DNA of 64,000 bases from Natronospira proteinivora (GTDB lineage Bacteria; Pseudomonadota; Gammaproteobacteria; Natronospirales; Natronospiraceae), in NCBI RefSeq assembly GCF_024170465.1, contig NZ_JALJYF010000002.1:434001-498000 (forward strand), written 5' to 3'. The notes under the pieces are model-generated. The model did no database searches and had not been told where the DNA came from. It was given only the letters and a program-made list of their open reading frames with translations. A program made the position numbers and the translations under genes. This document shows, in pieces, positions 62,033 through 64,000 of this stretch (positions within the stretch are counted from its first letter, which is position 1; each line of letters opens with the position of its first letter).

Positions 62033-62158
62033 TGAACCTGCCTCTTCCGTCGAGGGTAGAAAATAGGGCCTCCTGCCCGCTCCGCCACCCCCCATGCTTT
62101 GGCAGAGTCCGGGATAATACTCCCATTCTACGATATTTTCTGGAGACTTGCCGGAGAC

Positions 62159-63226
62159 TTAGTGCCGCTGAGCCTGCTGAAAGTGCCCGTCAATCCAGAA
62201 ACCTGTTGCCACCAGAATGACCAGAGCCACCGCGCTCACGCCCAGCCCGGGCAGGACGGAGGGCAGGACAGAGGCCAAGCCGGCGCCGAGCAGAGCCAGG
62301 CCGCCACACAAGACCATCAGGGCATAGAAGACCAGGGCCGTGCCCCGGTGGCCGACGCCGGAGCGGACCAGGCGCTGATAGAAATGGCTGCGGTGGGGCC
62401 GCCAGAAGGCTTCCCGATTGAGGATGCGGCGCAGCAGGGTGACGCTGGCATCCAGCCAGAAGGGGGCGAAAGGCAGCAGGGCCAGCCAGGGGGCCAGGCC
62501 GGTTTCCAGAAACAGCATCAGGGCGAAGGCCCCGGCCAGAAAGCCCAGGGGGATGGCGCCGGCATCGCCCAGAAACAGCCGCGCCGGGGGGAAGTTCCAG
62601 CAGAGGAAACCGGCGCAGACACCGGAGATGGCGAGACTGGCCAGGGCGATCTGGGGGGCATCCTGGATCAGGGCCAGGGCGGCGATGGCGGCGAAGCCGA
62701 TCAGGCCCTGGCCGCCGGCCAGGCCGTCGGCGCCGTCCATGAAGTTGTAGAGGTTGGTCATCCAGGCCAGGCCCAGGGTGAACAAGACACCCCAGAAAAG
62801 CATCCAGCCGGGGGCATCACCGAGCAGCCGGGTGGCCTCGGGGGTATCGCGCAGACTGAAGACCATGGCCGCGCAGAGCAATAGATAGAGGGACAGGCGC
62901 GGGCCCACGGGCAGGGGGCGACGATCATCCCAGGTGGCAATAACCATGAGCCCGGCCGCCAGGCCCAGGGCCAGGGCCAGGACGGGGCTGCCCACGAAAC
63001 TGGACGGGATCAGCAGCAGGGTCAGGGCGAGGGCCAGGGCCATGGGCAGGCCCCCGGCGCGGACCATGGGCTCGGCATGCAGGGAGCGCTCGCTGGGGTA
63101 ATCGAGAAAGCCGAAATAACGGGCCAGGGGCCGCCAGGCGGTGCAGGCCAGGGCTGAGAAAACAGCCGCCAACAACCAGCTCAGGGGCCAGATGGCGCTG
63201 CCTTGTATGGGTAACTCCCATGGCAT
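62159..63226 (-). CDS. Undecaprenyl-phosphate N-acetyl-aminosugar-1-phosphate transferase (WecA/WbpL/MraY family)
   Basis: 355 residues with about 10 membrane segments. Family signatures: LDYPSERSLHAEPMVRAGGL at the N-terminus, TWDDRRPLP (DDxx loop), MTNLYNFMDGADGLAGG, RLFLGDAGAIPLGF and RRILNREAFWRPHRSHFYQRLV (the C-terminal HxH). Starts repeat-unit synthesis by moving GlcNAc-, FucNAc- or QuiNAc-1-P to undecaprenyl phosphate in the inner membrane. It is just downstream of the reductase gene (3-base gap) and upstream of wbpM. Confidence 0.92.
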   Translation of the reverse strand: MPWELPIQGSAIWPLSWLLAAVFSALACTAWRPLARYFGFLDYPSERSLHAEPMVRAGGLPMALALALTLLLIPSSFVGSPVLALALGLAAGLMVIATWDDRRPLPVGPRLSLYLLLCAAMVFSLRDTPEATRLLGDAPGWMLFWGVLFTLGLAWMTNLYNFMDGADGLAGGQGLIGFAAIAALALIQDAPQIALASLAISGVCAGFLCWNFPPARLFLGDAGAIPLGFLAGAFALMLFLETGLAPWLALLPFAPFWLDASVTLLRRILNREAFWRPHRSHFYQRLVRSGVGHRGTALVFYALMVLCGGLALLGAGLASVLPSVLPGLGVSAVALVILVATGFWIDGHFQQAQRH

Positions 63227-63229
63227 TGG

Positions 63230-64000
63230 CTATTTCTCCTGCATGGCCTGGACCAGGCACTGATAGGTCTCGGGTGACGCCGGCAGGGCCCGGGGAGATT
63301 GAGCCAGGGCTTCGCGGCTGACCTGATTATCCACGATCAACGAGCCGGTGAGGGAATCCATCATGGCCTGACGTGCTGTGATGCGGGCGCCCAGGCGCAG
63401 CAGTGACACCGGGCAGGGCCAAAGACGGGCCGGCTTGCCCAGGCCCTCGCCCAGGGCACGGGCCATGTCCGGGGTTGAGATGGGGTGATCATCTGACACG
63501 GCCAGGGCCGGGGGCAATTGGCGAAAAGCCTCGGGGCTCAGGGCCAGGGCGGCGAGGAGGATGTGTGCCAGGTGCTCCACGCCGATCAGGCTGCGTTGGT
63601 TACGGACCCAAGCCAGGGGCAGCGGCCAGCCCCGTTCCACCGCGGCTTTGAGGCGGGCCAGGTTGCCCGGGGCGCCGGGGCCGTAAACCATGGGTGGGCG
63701 CAGACTGAGGCTGTCCAGCCGGCCCTGTTCCCGGCGCTCGGCCAGATCGGCCTCGGCCCGGGCCTTGGCTGTGCCGTAAGGGGTGGTGGGGCGGATGGGG
63801 GTGTGTTCGGTGATGGGTTCGTCGCTGGCGTTTAAGCCGTGGACGGACAAGGAGCTCATGTGGATCAGGCGCTGCACGCGGCCTTCGCAGGCCTCGGCCA
63901 GGCGGCGGGTGGCCTGGTGATTGATGGCCTCGTGGGCCTCGGCTTCGCCGGGGCCGTCCGGATGATGGGCGCGGCCGGCCAGGTGAATCACCGTGTCGAT
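63230..64000 (-). CDS. NAD-dependent epimerase/reductase (WbpV-like), 5' end off window
   Basis: At least 257 residues; the frame continues past 64000 without a stop, so the N-terminal Rossmann motif lies outside. Visible are IDTVIHLAGRAHH, the catalytic Ser-Ser-Leu-Ser with TPYGTAKARAE (YxxxK), and LRPPMVYGPGAPGN. It belongs to the extended SDR group that reduces UDP-4-keto-6-deoxy-HexNAc in O-antigen clusters. With the WbpL- and WbpM-like genes it makes and loads a 6-deoxy-N-acetyl sugar. Confidence 0.88.
   Translation of the reverse strand: MDTVIHLAGRAHHPDGPGEAEAHEAINHQATRRLAEACEGRVQRLIHMSSLSVHGLNASDEPITEHTPIRPTTPYGTAKARAEADLAERREQGRLDSLSLRPPMVYGPGAPGNLARLKAAVERGWPLPLAWVRNQRSLIGVEHLAHILLAALALSPEAFRQLPPALAVSDDHPISTPDMARALGEGLGKPARLWPCPVSLLRLGARITARQAMMDSLTGSLIVDNQVSREALAQSPRALPASPETYQCLVQAMQEK

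Noticed and set aside
60284-62035. 583-codon open frame on the plus strand
   Set aside because: It is exactly antisense to the WbpM-like gene; its product is rich in Gly, Gln and His with no family pattern.

Overview
The window looks like a chromosomal segment of a high-GC gammaproteobacterium. The left end carries pyrE, exodeoxyribonuclease III and an AmpG-type permease. The gaps between genes in both flanks are filled with short palindromic REP elements. The organism cannot be named from this window; a relative of the Chromatiales/Ectothiorhodospiraceae or Xanthomonadales would fit. Almost everything between about 6.3 kb and the right edge is a very large surface-polysaccharide locus, transcribed mostly on the minus strand and interrupted by small toxin-antitoxin-type modules.

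Layout, left to right. 0.2-6.3 kb: housekeeping genes (DUF4124 protein, pyrE, xth, ampG, an AhpD-like protein, an NTF2-like protein, a DUF6763-like protein and a Rieske protein). 6.3-8.8 kb: a nucleotide-sugar 4-epimerase, then a Fic AMPylase-type gene bracketed by two near-identical REP pairs. 9.0-19.5 kb: glycosyltransferases, a sulfotransferase-like protein, an ATP-grasp protein, and a glycerol-phosphate decoration set (GDPD, LicD-like, HIT, glycerol-3-phosphate cytidylyltransferase). 19.7-21.6 kb: two plus-strand genes, one a PP-loop ATPase. 21.6-32.1 kb: heparinase-like, ParB-like and several glycosyltransferase genes, including one split at an A10 tract, and a membrane protein with a kinase-like tail. 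32.4-34.8 kb: an orphan HipB-like regulator and an AbiEi/AbiEii pair. 34.8-37.2 kb: wecC and wecB (UDP-ManNAcA). 37.3-47.3 kb: the most interesting block. A cytidylyltransferase, a glutamine-amidotransferase-like hydrolase, a methyltransferase and a glutamine-kinase-like PEP-synthase relative together match the O-methyl phosphoramidate (MeOPN) pathway of Campylobacter capsules. They are flanked by two sulfotransferase-like proteins that could be the transferases. 47.4-54.7 kb: a phosphotransferase, two glycosyltransferases and two long coiled-coil proteins. 54.8-57.4 kb: pgi and galU. 57.7-60.0 kb: hipBA and brnTA. 60.1-64.0 kb: a WbpM-like dehydratase, a WecA/WbpL-like initiating transferase and a WbpV-like reductase that runs off the right edge.

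Together the genes can make UDP-glucose, UDP-ManNAc/ManNAcA, a 4-epimerised hexuronate and a 6-deoxy-N-acetyl sugar. They can start a chain on undecaprenyl phosphate, extend it with about eight glycosyltransferases, and probably decorate it with phosphoglycerol and with an (O-methylated) phosphoramidate or sulfate. No Wzx flippase, Wzy polymerase or Wzm/Wzt exporter was recognised here. About 44.1-51.2 kb is visibly more AT-rich than the rest. REP elements occur only outside about 9.05-57.7 kb, which suggests that the interior is an acquired island. I saw no tRNA, rRNA, CRISPR array or insertion sequence.
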